Below are positions 1 through 8,692 of a DNA stretch of 64,000 bases, one piece after another; position 1 is the first letter of the stretch, and every line of letters begins with the position of its first letter. Under the pieces are notes generated by a model, which did not search any database, was not told where the DNA came from, and saw only the letters and a list, made by a program, of their open reading frames with translations. The stretch is from a bacterium (GTDB taxonomy: Bacteria; Sumerlaeota; Sumerlaeia; SLMS01; JAHLLQ01). The position numbers and the translations under genes are program-made. The stretch covers positions 868,001-932,000 of the forward strand of contig JAHLLQ010000001.1 in assembly GCA_020444065.1 (NCBI GenBank), given 5' to 3'.

Positions 1-734
1 GCGGCCAGAATGCGCAGTCCGTACTGATCGGCGGCCAGATCGCTGCCAATTGCGGCGGCGTGTTTGACCGTGCGCACCTTCTTCATGCCAGCAACGGTGC
101 TCGGCATTTCAATAAGTTCGACCTTTGGAAGGTGCTCGCGCAGCCAAGTGCCGCACTGTGCGAATGTCTGCGGATGCGAGTAAATCTTCTTCACGTCTTC
201 CAGCGCTGTGTTGGAGAGCAGGCAGTGTCTGATCGGCAGCAAGACTTCGTGGCAGATTCGGCAATCGAAGTCCATGAACCCGTCAAGCGTGTCGTGAACC
301 ATGCCACCGGTGCTGTTCTCGACAGGAACGACTCCGTAGTCGACCCAGCCCTGGTGCACGGCCTGGAAGATGTCGCGGATCTTGTCATTCGCTTCGAAAT
401 CGACAGCACTGCCGAACTCGCGAATGGCAGCCTGGTGGGCAAACGTCGCGGCCGGCCCCAGGTAAGCAACGCGCAGGGGCTTCTGCAGATTCAGACAGGC
501 GCTGAGGACTTCGCGCATGACTGTCGAAAGCCCAACGCGCGGGAAGCCTCCGTCGCTGCGATCGAGGGCGCGCTCGAGAACTTCGCGCTGGCGCCCCGGG
601 TCAAATGTCTGGCGGCCGGCGCCGGCCTTGGCCTGACCCACTTCGCGCGCAATCGCTGCGCGTCGATCGAGCAGGCGAACGAGTTCGCGATCGATCTCGT
701 CGATTTCTTTGCGATAGTCCGACAACGGGTTCAT
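1..734 (-). CDS. pheA: Chorismate mutase / prephenate dehydratase (P-protein), 3' end cut off
   Basis: Bifunctional enzyme converting chorismate to prephenate and then to phenylpyruvate for phenylalanine synthesis in the cytoplasm. The reverse strand reads from an ATG at 734 to the window edge without a stop, giving 244 visible residues. Residues 1-90 are a chorismate-mutase helix bundle ([20 protein letters not shown], then [14 protein letters not shown]). Residue 94 onward starts the prephenate dehydratase domain ([16 protein letters not shown], then VPVENSTGG). The remaining dehydratase part and the ACT domain lie outside the window. It follows purH on the same strand after 119 bases. Fused mutase-dehydratase architecture is the usual form in Gram-negative bacteria. 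Confidence 0.93.
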   Translation of the reverse strand, partial: MNPLSDYRKEIDEIDRELVRLLDRRAAIAREVGQAKAGAGRQTFDPGRQREVLERALDRSDGGFPRVGLSTVMREVLSACLNLQKPLRVAYLGPAATFAHQAAIREFGSAVDFEANDKIRDIFQAVHQGWVDYGVVPVENSTGGMVHDTLDGFMDFDCRICHEVLLPIRHCLLSNTALEDVKKIYSHPQTFAQCGTWLREHLPKVELIEMPSTVAGMKKVRTVKHAAAIGSDLAADQYGLRILA

Positions 735-831
735 GCAGCCGTTCTCCTCGGCGTGAATTCACAACGCAGGCTCGGGGGTGTGGGGCTCTTTGGGCAACGG
801 GAAAAACGGGAGCCGGCTGTCCGGACTCAAA

Positions 832-852
832 GGCTCGGGGGGCAGCCGAGCC
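832..852 (-). terminator. Hairpin after purH
   Basis: A 7-bp perfect inverted repeat (GGCTCGG / CCGAGCC) with a 7-nt loop starts two bases past the purH stop. Read on the minus strand it is followed only by TTTGAG, so the U-tract is weak. It could be a leaky terminator between purH and pheA or a 3' processing hairpin. Confidence 0.35.
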
Positions 853-853
853 G

Positions 854-2416
854 TCAGTGTCGGAAGTGGCGCATCCCGGTAAAGACCATGGGAATGCCGT
901 GCTCGTTGCAGGCGGCGATGACTTCCTCGTCGCGAATGGAGCCGCCGGGCTGGATGATGGCCCGCACGCCCTGGGCGGCGGCGCTGTCGATGGAATCGCG
1001 GAAGGGGAAGAACGCGTCGGAGGCCAAATAGCTATCGTCCAACGGGGCGTGGGCCTTGAGAGCGGCGAATCGCGCCGAGTCGACACGAGACATCTGGCCG
1101 GCGCCGATTCCGATCGTCGCCGTGCGGGAGGCGAACACGATAGCGTTCGACTTGACCCACTTCACGCAGCGCCAGGCGAAGAGCAATCCGTCCAGGTCTT
1201 CATCGGTCGGGGTGGCATCGGTGACGACACGGAGGTCGCGGTGCTTCACCGTGCCCAGGTCGCGATCCATCAGCAATAGACCACCGACGATTCCGCGCGG
1301 GAGGAGTTTCTGGCGTTTTGGCGTGAACTTGCCGGTCGCAAGCAAGCGAAGGTTTTTCTTCTTGGTTAGGACCGCCAGCGCCTCATCGTCATAGGATGGC
1401 GCGATCACGACTTCGTTGAATGTCTCGGCGATGCGCTTCGCTAAATGAACGTCGACCTCAACGGACATCGCGATGATTCCGCCGAATGCGGATTCCGGGT
1501 CGGTTGCGCGGGCAGCGTCGTAGGCATCCAGGCCGGACTCGCCGACAGCGATGCCGCAAGGGTTCCCGTGCTTCACAACAACTGCCGCAGCCGATGCAAG
1601 ATCGGTGAAGTCCCGGACTGCCTCGAGCGCGCCTTCGGCATCGAGGATGTTGTTGTAGGACAGTTCCTTGCCGTGAAGCTGGCGGGCGGATGCGATGCTA
1701 GTTTCATCGTCTGCCGGATCGCGATAGAAGGCGGCACGCTGGTGCGGGTTTTCTCCATAGCGCAACACCTGAGAACGAGGAACGGAAATGGTCAGTTCGG
1801 AAGGCAGCTCTTCCAGCTCCTCATCATCGCAATCGTGCCCATTCAGGAAGTTCGCGATCGCTGCATCGTACGTCGAAGTGTGCTGGAAAACCTTGGCGGC
1901 CAGGCGCTTTCGCGTCTCGGGAGTCGTCTCGCCGTGGGCCTCGATTTCCTCGGCCACGATCGCGTAATCTGCCGGGTCGCAAATGGCCGTCACCGCTGCG
2001 AAGTTCTTTGCCGCCGCACGAAGCAGCGCCACGCCGCCGATGTCGATCTGCTCGATGGCATCGGTGAGGTTCACGCCGGAATGCTGGGTGACTTCGATGA
2101 AGGGGTAGAGGTTCACGACGACAAGATCGATCGGATCGATGTTGTGCTCGCGCAGGGAATTCATGTGCTCGGGCGAGCTGCGGCGCGCGAGGATTCCGCC
2201 ATGGACGGCGGGATGCAGTGTCTTGACGCGGCCGTGCAGCATTTCCGGCCAGCCGGTGACGGCCTGGATATCGTCGACGGGAACGCCCGCATCACGGATC
2301 ATCTTGGCGGTCCCGCCGGTTGAGACAATCTCGACGCCGGCGCCCTCAAGCCGCTTCACGAATTCCGTCAGATCCGACTTGTTACTGACCGACACGAGCG
2401 CGCGCTTGATCGCCAC
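854..2416 (-). CDS. purH: Bifunctional AICAR transformylase / IMP cyclohydrolase
   Basis: Catalyses the last two steps of de novo IMP synthesis: formylation of AICAR with 10-formyl-THF and ring closure to IMP. About 520 residues, the usual family length. The N-terminal MGS-like IMP cyclohydrolase domain begins [15 protein letters not shown] and continues with STGGTAK; the AICAR transformylase part carries [15 protein letters not shown] and a C-terminal [12 protein letters not shown] segment. I chose the GTG at 2416 because AAGGAGG lies seven bases upstream and the family N-terminus starts right there; an upstream in-frame ATG at 2455 would add 13 unlikely residues. It precedes pheA on the same strand. 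Confidence 0.96.
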   Translation of the reverse strand: MAIKRALVSVSNKSDLTEFVKRLEGAGVEIVSTGGTAKMIRDAGVPVDDIQAVTGWPEMLHGRVKTLHPAVHGGILARRSSPEHMNSLREHNIDPIDLVVVNLYPFIEVTQHSGVNLTDAIEQIDIGGVALLRAAAKNFAAVTAICDPADYAIVAEEIEAHGETTPETRKRLAAKVFQHTSTYDAAIANFLNGHDCDDEELEELPSELTISVPRSQVLRYGENPHQRAAFYRDPADDETSIASARQLHGKELSYNNILDAEGALEAVRDFTDLASAAAVVVKHGNPCGIAVGESGLDAYDAARATDPESAFGGIIAMSVEVDVHLAKRIAETFNEVVIAPSYDDEALAVLTKKKNLRLLATGKFTPKRQKLLPRGIVGGLLLMDRDLGTVKHRDLRVVTDATPTDEDLDGLLFAWRCVKWVKSNAIVFASRTATIGIGAGQMSRVDSARFAALKAHAPLDDSYLASDAFFPFRDSIDSAAAQGVRAIIQPGGSIRDEEVIAACNEHGIPMVFTGMRHFRH

Positions 2417-2521
2417 GATGGACCCTCCTTGAATTGGACGGGTCCCAACGACCAAATCAGAGGCCGCGGCGTCAGCCGAAGAATGAGTTCATGACAGACT
2501 TTCTTGGGTGGTACGGTCCGG

Positions 2522-3145
2522 TTACTTGCGGATCGGGTCGGGGTTCTCGGTGACCTTGTCCTCTTCGCCTCGCAAGAGCTTGCGGATGTTGGACTGGTGG
2601 CGGATGATGACGGTCAGCCCAAGCAAGAGCGTAATCACGAAGATCAGGCTCCAGCCGTGCACGACGAATGTAACGATCGGGAGAACCGCGGCGGCCGAGA
2701 CGGAACCGAGGGAAACGTACCGGAAGATGGCCACCATGAGGAGGAACGTCCCCAAGGCTGCCAGCGTTGCGATGGGTGCCAGAGCGAGGAACACGCCGAG
2801 GCTGGCCGCCACGCCCTTGCCGCCTTTGAATCCAATGAACACGTTGACAAGATTGCCCAGCAGCGCGGCGACCCCGAGCGCGATGGCGAAGTGCGGGAAC
2901 GGCGGGTGCTCAACCATCAGGGGGAACCACGCGGGGGCGGCATAGGCCTTCAGCACGTCGATCACCAGCACGGGCACAGCCGCCCACCAGCCGAGGACGC
3001 GCGCGGCGTTTGTAAAACCAATATTCCCCGAACCGTGTTCCCGGATGTCGACGCCGGCGATCCAGCGACAGAGCAGCAGTCCCGTGGGAAGAGCCCCCAA
3101 CAGGTACGCGCCGATGAGGGCACAGATGGCGAATAAGGTGATCAT
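2522..3145 (-). CDS. plsY: Glycerol-3-phosphate acyltransferase PlsY
   Basis: Integral membrane acyltransferase that uses acyl-phosphate to acylate glycerol-3-phosphate, the first step of phospholipid synthesis in most bacteria. 207 residues with several hydrophobic helices. Family motifs are visible: GALPTGLLLCRW near residue 17, GSGNIGFTNAARVLGW near 38-53, and GFKGGKGVAASLG in the middle. The start codon overlaps the trpC stop by four bases (ATGA), so translation is probably coupled to the trpD-trpC pair although the functions are unrelated. Confidence 0.95.
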   Translation of the reverse strand: MITLFAICALIGAYLLGALPTGLLLCRWIAGVDIREHGSGNIGFTNAARVLGWWAAVPVLVIDVLKAYAAPAWFPLMVEHPPFPHFAIALGVAALLGNLVNVFIGFKGGKGVAASLGVFLALAPIATLAALGTFLLMVAIFRYVSLGSVSAAAVLPIVTFVVHGWSLIFVITLLLGLTVIIRHQSNIRKLLRGEEDKVTENPDPIRK

Positions 3146-3945
3146 TGTTCGGAGCCTTTCGGTGCCTGAAGAAGTTCACGCGCCGCGACGCCGGGGTCGG
3201 GCTGGCGCATCAGACTCTCCCCCACCAGGACAGCGCGAGCGCCTGCCTGGCGGACTCGCTCAACGTCCTCGGGAGTAAAAATCCCGCTTTCGCTGACGAG
3301 CAGATAGCGCTCGCGCAGGTCGCGGGCGAGTTCCTCGGTCACGGCGAGATCCGTGACGAATGTGCGGAGGTTGCGGTTATTGATCCCGACGATACGTGCG
3401 GGGCAGTTGCCGGCTTCGATCTTGGCGATATCGGCGGCATCATGCACTTCAAGGAGCACATCAAGGCCCCACTCGTTGGCGGAGCGATGAAGTGCGGCCA
3501 GGTCCTCGGGAGAAAGCGCCGCCGCAATAAGCAGAATGGCGCTGGCGCCGTTAGCGCGCGCCTCGGCAATCTGAATCTCGTCGATAATGAAGTCCTTGCG
3601 CAGCAGAGCCAATTCGACGGCTTCGCGAATGTGTCGGAGGAACGAGAGATCGCCTTGGAAGAACTGTCGGTCGGTCAGCACGGACAAAGCAGAAGCGCCG
3701 CCCTCGGCGTACTGGCGGGCAATCTGCACGGGGTTGAAGTCCTCGCGAATGATGCCCTTGCTCGGCGAGGCCTTCTTGACCTCGGCGATCAATCGCGGGG
3801 CGGGCTCTGCGGCGAGCGCATCGTAGAAACTGGGCGGATCGGAAACGGCCTCGGCGGCTTCGCGCAGAGCGTCCGCCGCGCCGGATTCCTTCAGCGCACG
3901 GACCTCGGCGCGTTTGACCTCGAGGATGCGATTCAGAATGTCCAT
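3142..3945 (-). CDS. trpC: Indole-3-glycerol-phosphate synthase
   Basis: Cytoplasmic TIM-barrel enzyme converting CdRP to indole-3-glycerol phosphate in tryptophan synthesis. 267 residues, normal for a monofunctional TrpC. Seen: LIAEVKKASPSKGIIREDF (catalytic Lys region), DRQFFQGDLSFL, LLRKDFIIDE, VGINNRNLRTF and a C-terminal AVLVGESLM phosphate-binding loop. It starts three bases after the trpD stop and overlaps plsY by four bases, giving the order trpD-trpC-plsY. No other trp gene is in the window. Confidence 0.96.
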   Translation of the reverse strand: MDILNRILEVKRAEVRALKESGAADALREAAEAVSDPPSFYDALAAEPAPRLIAEVKKASPSKGIIREDFNPVQIARQYAEGGASALSVLTDRQFFQGDLSFLRHIREAVELALLRKDFIIDEIQIAEARANGASAILLIAAALSPEDLAALHRSANEWGLDVLLEVHDAADIAKIEAGNCPARIVGINNRNLRTFVTDLAVTEELARDLRERYLLVSESGIFTPEDVERVRQAGARAVLVGESLMRQPDPGVAARELLQAPKGSEQ

Positions 3946-3948
3946 CGG

Positions 3949-4974
3949 CTATCCCTTGGTCGCGAGCTTATCGAGCAGCTTCGCACCGACGCCGGAGCGT
4001 TGCACGGCGCGCGCGTGGGCCAGTCCCTGATGGATGTCGAGTTCTTCGCCGATCAGCCAGAGCACCGCTGCCACGTTGAGGTTCACGACGTCCGCGTGCG
4101 GCCCCTCTGTGCCTTCGAGCACTTCGCGCATGATGGCGGCATTCTTTCGAGCATCGCCTCCGACGAGTTCAGAGACTTCGCAGGGCTTCAATCCGAGGTC
4201 GCTCGGAGAAACATGCCAGGGATGGAAGCGACCGTGGTGATCGAGATGAATGCCTTCCGTGACCTGCGAGAGGGAAATCTCATCCATCCCGTCCGCGCCG
4301 TGCACAACGAGAGCGGACTTGCACCCGAGGAGTTGGAGCGCCTCTGCAACAGGCTCAATCAGTTCACGCGCAGGCACGCCGACCAACTGGTGAGTGGGTT
4401 TCGCGGGATTCGCCAGTGGGCCGCACAGGTTGAACAGCGTTCGAATGCGGAGTTCCTTGCGCGCGGGTGCAGCGTGGCGCATCGCCGGGTGATACGAGCG
4501 TGCATAGAGGAAACAGAAGTTGTTCTCTTCGAGAGAGCGCACCGATTCCTCCGGCTCAACTTCGATCGGGATGCCGAGTTCTTCGAGAACGTCCGCGCTT
4601 CCGCACTTGGAGGAGGCTGAACGGTTGCCGTGCTTAGCCACGCGGATACCGGATGCTGCCAGAAGCAGAGCGGCCGTCGTTGAAATGTTGAACGTATTGT
4701 GGTGATCGCCACCGGTCCCACAGGTATCTACTATCGGCGTATCGCCCCCGATCGTCGGGAAGGGTTTCGCATTCTCAAGCATCACGCCAACGAAGGCTTC
4801 GATTTCTTTGCCTGTTTCGCCGGCCATGCGAAGAGCCGTCAGAAAACCGGCGATGGCACCAGTGCTGGCCTCGCCCTTCAGGATTTCCTCGGCCACATCG
4901 ATCAGGAACTGACGATTCAACCGGCGATTCGGGAAGGACGTCAGACTCTGCAGCGCTTGATGTATCTTGCTCAT
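3949..4974 (-). CDS. trpD: Anthranilate phosphoribosyltransferase
   Basis: Transfers phosphoribose from PRPP to anthranilate in tryptophan synthesis. 341 residues, the usual length. The PRPP-binding motif VDTCGTGGDHHNTFNIST and the anthranilate/Mg motif KHGNRSASSKCGSADVLEELG are both present, as is NLCGPLANPA. The ATG at 4974 is preceded by GAGAGGGG. First gene of the trpD-trpC-plsY run; the glutamine amidotransferase component (trpG) is neither fused nor adjacent. Confidence 0.96.
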   Translation of the reverse strand: MSKIHQALQSLTSFPNRRLNRQFLIDVAEEILKGEASTGAIAGFLTALRMAGETGKEIEAFVGVMLENAKPFPTIGGDTPIVDTCGTGGDHHNTFNISTTAALLLAASGIRVAKHGNRSASSKCGSADVLEELGIPIEVEPEESVRSLEENNFCFLYARSYHPAMRHAAPARKELRIRTLFNLCGPLANPAKPTHQLVGVPARELIEPVAEALQLLGCKSALVVHGADGMDEISLSQVTEGIHLDHHGRFHPWHVSPSDLGLKPCEVSELVGGDARKNAAIMREVLEGTEGPHADVVNLNVAAVLWLIGEELDIHQGLAHARAVQRSGVGAKLLDKLATKG

Positions 4975-5046
4975 GAGACAAACCCCTCTCTACAAGGGAA
5001 GGTGTTGAAGGCGATCGACTGATTTCTAAGCCCAATCTGCGACGAA

Positions 5047-5083
5047 CCGCCCCGGGCGTCCAGTCGATTTGAGCCCGGGGCGG
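5047..5083 (-). terminator. Long GC hairpin between the TlpA-like gene and trpD
   Basis: An 11-bp perfect inverted repeat (CCGCCCCGGGC / GCCCGGGGCGG) with a 15-nt loop lies 38 bases past the TlpA-like stop. The minus-strand run-off is only TTCGTC, so it is a weak intrinsic terminator or an mRNA-stabilising hairpin. Confidence 0.4.
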
Positions 5084-5120
5084 AGATTTGTCGGTACTAC
5101 GAATGCTGGTACGACGAGTG

Positions 5121-6254
5121 TTACTTCTCGGAGGGCTTTGCGTTCTCCGCGGCGTTCAAGGCCGCGTTGGCCATCAGGATGTACTTCATCGCACCGGCAC
5201 GAGCCTTCTCGGGAGCGCTATCGACGGCTTCCATGATCTTGCGAGCCTCTTTGACTTCGCCGATCGTAGCCTTGTAGAGCGCGAGGCGCGCGCCAAGGTC
5301 GGGAGCCTGCGTGAAGAGCGCCGCGCGAATCTCGTCCATCGACTTGTCCGGATTCGACTTCTGGGCGCGCTTCAGATAGGTGTTCAGACCATTGTCCTGA
5401 ATCTCGGCCGCCTGCTTGAACTCGCCCGCGAAATAACCGGCAAGAGCCGCCGTATCCAGGGCCATGAAGTCCTTGCCTTCGTCGATCGTCGGCTTCATCA
5501 GGCTGAAGGCGTACGCGGCGCCGTCGCGATCGATGTCTTCCTCGTCGACCAGAGGCCAGACAACAGCGTTGATCTCGGCCTGGAAGCGCGCGACCCACGG
5601 CTCGACGATCTTGGCAATCTTGGCGCGCTCGGCCGCGTCATCGGTCTTCATGTAGTTTTCGATCTCGGTGGCGAGGTCCGGTGGCAGTTCGCCGCCGGGA
5701 TCAACCCGTGTACCGACTTCGCGCCAGAGCTTTGCGCCGCGCGCATCCGTGGCAACGATGGTGCCGTCCTTGTCGAGAACGAAGGTCGCGGGGATTGCCT
5801 TCACGCCAAAACGATTGGCCAGTTCGGAGTCCCAGCCCTTGCCATCGTAGATGGATGGCCACGGTAAGGCTGTCTCTTTGTTTGCATAAAACTCCGGGAG
5901 CTTCCCGCCCTCTTTGACGTCCAGACTGATCGCGACGATATCGAAGCCCTTGTCGTGGTACTTCGCATAGACGTCGCGCACATTCGGGAGTTCCGCGCGG
6001 CAGGGAGCGCACCAGGTTGCCCAGAAGTCGATCAGGACGACCTTTCCACGGTAGTCTTTCAGGGAGACGAGATTCCCATCGTAGGTGTAGCCTTGGAACT
6101 GAGGAAACTGGGTGCCGATTTCGGGCGTTTCACCTTCGGACCAGCCAGCCGTTGCTTCGGCTGCGGCGGCGGCATTCGCTTCGTCCTGGGCCAGGGTCAT
6201 TGACGGAACCGCGAGAAGGGCCAGGGCGGCCATCCACGGGAGAATGCGTTTCAT
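5121..6254 (-). CDS. Secreted TlpA-type thiol-disulfide oxidoreductase with a helical C-terminal extension
   Basis: Probable periplasmic reductase of disulfides, of the TlpA/ResA type. 377 residues with a signal peptide (residues 1-22, MKRILPWMAALALLAVP then TLA-Q). The thioredoxin domain spans about 45-185, with the redox motif at 82-85 in FWATWCAPCRAELP and a cis-Pro region KAIPATFVLDKDG. After about residue 190 the protein runs another 180 residues rich in Glu, Asp and Ala, predicted helical, with no motif I recognise; TlpA/ResA proteins normally stop near 170-190. AAGGAA precedes the ATG. No cytochrome-maturation gene is nearby, so the partner is unknown. Confidence 0.88.
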   Translation of the reverse strand: MKRILPWMAALALLAVPSMTLAQDEANAAAAAEATAGWSEGETPEIGTQFPQFQGYTYDGNLVSLKDYRGKVVLIDFWATWCAPCRAELPNVRDVYAKYHDKGFDIVAISLDVKEGGKLPEFYANKETALPWPSIYDGKGWDSELANRFGVKAIPATFVLDKDGTIVATDARGAKLWREVGTRVDPGGELPPDLATEIENYMKTDDAAERAKIAKIVEPWVARFQAEINAVVWPLVDEEDIDRDGAAYAFSLMKPTIDEGKDFMALDTAALAGYFAGEFKQAAEIQDNGLNTYLKRAQKSNPDKSMDEIRAALFTQAPDLGARLALYKATIGEVKEARKIMEAVDSAPEKARAGAMKYILMANAALNAAENAKPSEK

Positions 6255-6566
6255 GGGGTTGTTCCTTTCCTATGAGAACATACTGCAATTCGATGGAAGA
6301 CTGGGGGGCGGAAGCACCCGATGGCAAGTGCCAATTGCTGGCAGGGATGTCGGTTTCGCGATCCAGCATCGAGTCGGGCGCGACGCAAAGACAGGTGTTC
6401 ATATCAAGAGGTCGAGATTCCCTCAAAGCGCTGCAAAAAAAGAGCATCGAAAGGCGAACTCCCCCAATGCTTGGGATTGACGTGCGGGTCGCCTCGCTCC
6501 CAGTATCGGCGATCATTCTCGCGGCCAGACGCCTTTGGCGCCGTGGCTGCATGGAAGGATTTTGCC
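6255..6566. other. Divergent intergenic region
   Basis: 312 bases between the outward-facing TlpA-like and DegT-family genes. It should hold both promoters, but I find no convincing -35/-10 pair. The upstream in-frame extension of the DegT reading frame through this stretch has no family resemblance and was not counted as coding. Confidence 0.4.
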
Positions 6567-7679
6567 ATGGCCGTACCCTTCATGGACTTGTCATCCAGCA
6601 ACGACGCTGTGATGGATGACTTCCTTCAAGATCTGAAGGAACTGTTTACTACCGGTCAATTCGTCCTCGGACCCGCGGTCCAGAAATTCGAGGACACGTT
6701 TGCGAAGTTTATTGGAGTTCGACACATGATCGGCGTCGGCTCGGGCACCGACGCATTGGTTCTCGCCCTCCGCTCTCTGAACGTGGGAGCCGGGGACGAG
6801 GTGATTTGCCCCGCTTTTGGATTCTCCTCCCCCGCCGAGGCCGTCGCCCGCGTGGGAGCGACCCCTGTTTTTGTGGATGTCCGCCCGGACTCCTTCACGC
6901 TGGATCCCGACAAGACCCTTGCAACGATCACTCAGCGGACGAAGGCCATCATCCCCGTCCACCTGTTTGGCCAGGCTGCAGAGATCGAGCGCATCGTGAC
7001 GATCGCTCGCACCTACAGCGTCTCGGTCGTCGAAGATGTCCGCCAGGCCACCGGCGCCCGCCTGGGCAACCGCCGGATTGGAACCTACGGCGCGGCTTCG
7101 GTGTACTCCTTCCATCCGAATGCTCCGCTGAGCGGGGCAGGCGATGGCGGCGCGATCGCGATGAACGACGATGATCGCGCGACGCTGCTGCGCAAGCTGC
7201 GCGACCACGGTCGTTTGCCCGGTGGCGAGCACGAGTTCATCGGCTACAACACGCGGCTGGATTCGATCCAGGCGGCGCTGCTGCAGCAAAAGCTCCTCGA
7301 TCTGGACGAGAACAACATGGAGTGCATCGAGAATGCACGCCTCTACAATCGCAAGTTCATGGGCAGCCCGGTCCAGGTGCCGTACTTCACGGATAATGGG
7401 GACCACGTGTACAACGCGTACACGATCCTCGTTCCGGACCGCGACAAACTGGTCGAGAATCTGAAAGAGAAGGGCATTGGATGCAGCGTGCTCTGCCCCG
7501 AGCCGGTTCATCGCCAGCCCGCTTTCCAATACCTCGGCTACCAGGAAGGCGCGTTCCCGATCGCGGAGGACCTGTGCCGCCGCGCCGTGGCGCTGCCCAT
7601 CACGCCGGGCTTGAAGAAGCACCACATCGAAGAGGTCGCCGACGCGATCCTGAGCTTCTACGGTGTAGCGACTGCCTAA
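6567..7679 (+). CDS. DegT/DnrJ/EryC1/StrS-family PLP protein lacking the catalytic lysine
   Basis: Belongs to the fold-type I aminotransferase family that aminates keto-sugars or dehydrates nucleotide sugars. 370 residues. Family landmarks: FVLGPAVQKFEDTFAKFIG, the PLP-phosphate loop GVGSGTDALVLAL at 56-68, the pyridine-binding Asp157 in VVEDVRQATGARLG, and GDGGAIAMND at 192-201. The segment that normally reads SF-x-P-x-K-x-L is SFHPNAPLSG here, so position 186 is Ala instead of the Schiff-base Lys. Family AQAHG is also altered to RQATG. Either a non-catalytic PLP or sugar-binding homologue, or an altered reaction. GAAGGA sits seven bases before the ATG. Followed by a strong terminator, so probably monocistronic. 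Confidence 0.85.
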   Translation: MAVPFMDLSSSNDAVMDDFLQDLKELFTTGQFVLGPAVQKFEDTFAKFIGVRHMIGVGSGTDALVLALRSLNVGAGDEVICPAFGFSSPAEAVARVGATPVFVDVRPDSFTLDPDKTLATITQRTKAIIPVHLFGQAAEIERIVTIARTYSVSVVEDVRQATGARLGNRRIGTYGAASVYSFHPNAPLSGAGDGGAIAMNDDDRATLLRKLRDHGRLPGGEHEFIGYNTRLDSIQAALLQQKLLDLDENNMECIENARLYNRKFMGSPVQVPYFTDNGDHVYNAYTILVPDRDKLVENLKEKGIGCSVLCPEPVHRQPAFQYLGYQEGAFPIAEDLCRRAVALPITPGLKKHHIEEVADAILSFYGVATA

Positions 7680-7704
7680 CGTCCCCTTCCGAACTGAATG
7701 ATCC

Positions 7705-7739
7705 GGCCGCCGAAGCGCTCTGCTCTCGGCGGCCTTTTT
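7705..7739 (+). terminator. Rho-independent terminator after the DegT-family gene
   Basis: Nine-bp stem (GGCCGCCGA / TCGGCGGCC) with a 12-nt loop followed directly by TTTTTC, 25 bases after the stop codon. Confidence 0.85.
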
Positions 7740-7768
7740 CTTGCAAAGCATCAGTGCTGGAGAGACCG

Positions 7769-8692
7769 ATGCCATTTCGCTTGATCAAGACATTGCTCGG
7801 CGGGCGACGCCTGGCCGATCCCGAGAAGGTCGCCGATCTGGATCAGTTGATCCGCCACGGCGCAGACCGATTCGCGGAGTGGGCTGCCGACCAGACGGGC
7901 CAAGAGGTCGCTCTCGCTCCCCGGGCCGTGGAGGTGGTGGAGAAGGCCATTGAGATCGCGCGCCGCAGCAGTGACGACATTCCGAACCAACTGGTCTCTG
8001 ACTGTGCAGCATTCATTGGCGAGGCCATTCGCGCGCGCCATGGCGGAGAGTGGGAAGAGGATCCCCTACTCGGCCTCGTTCTGCGCCGGCCAGAGAAGAT
8101 CGATGGCGTCGCCGCTGTGCCCTTGGCCATCGCGGAGAAGAAGTGGGAACTGGGCGAACAACTGAGCATCGCGCGCTTCTTCGAAACGCTCCCCCAGCGC
8201 ATCGAGAAGGAACGGTCCTTTGAAGCGTATCGATCGGGCCCGGCGAGGACGACCGAGCGAATTGCAGAAGAGCTTCTCTCCGAGACCCCAATAACCACTG
8301 CCACACAGACTGCAAGAGACTTCCGCGCATTCTGGAAGGAGCGATTTAGAATCGTTCTTCCGAACTCGCTGCAGGGGGTGCGCGAGGCCGAGCGGTTCTT
8401 GCGGTCGCAATTCTTCCTGTTCGGATTGCACGAGGAAACGCTCGTTCAGATGGGTTTTTTCGTCGGCGAAGTCGGCCGTGGGCTGTTCGAGGGTGAATGG
8501 AAATTCGATGAGCTTCAGGCGACAAACGATCCCACCCGTGCCGCGCTCGTGTGGCCGGAGTTGCCATACTATCCCGTCGGGAAAATCTACAAGTTGATCA
8601 CAGAACACCCCGAAGGCGAATCGCTGGACGAGTACCTGCGCCTGATCCCAAGCGCACGCCATGCATTGAAAAGCGATCCGGAATCGCTGTGA
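7769..8692 (+). CDS. Uncharacterised protein with two copies of one domain
   Basis: 307 residues, no signal peptide or membrane segment; function not recognised. Two regions of about 115 residues (27-142 and 183-297) share the order: charged helix, a GE-x2-R-x4-GEW-x2-D core (FIGEAIRARHGGEWEEDP and FVGEVGRGLFEGEWKFDE), a hydrophobic strand (LGLVLRRPE / RAALVWPEL), then a helix ending in Leu-Pro or Ile-Pro. This indicates an internal duplication. ATG at 7769 has GGAGAG nine bases upstream. The stop abuts the convergent stop of the neighbouring membrane protein with no spacer. Confidence 0.7.
   Translation: MPFRLIKTLLGGRRLADPEKVADLDQLIRHGADRFAEWAADQTGQEVALAPRAVEVVEKAIEIARRSSDDIPNQLVSDCAAFIGEAIRARHGGEWEEDPLLGLVLRRPEKIDGVAAVPLAIAEKKWELGEQLSIARFFETLPQRIEKERSFEAYRSGPARTTERIAEELLSETPITTATQTARDFRAFWKERFRIVLPNSLQGVREAERFLRSQFFLFGLHEETLVQMGFFVGEVGRGLFEGEWKFDELQATNDPTRAALVWPELPYYPVGKIYKLITEHPEGESLDEYLRLIPSARHALKSDPESL

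Noticed and set aside
3145-4620. 491-codon plus-strand frame over trpC-trpD
   Set aside because: Antisense shadow of two well-supported trp genes.
6321-6566. N-terminal extension of the DegT-family frame
   Set aside because: Arg/Ser/Cys-rich and without family match; the ATG at 6567 has a proper Shine-Dalgarno.
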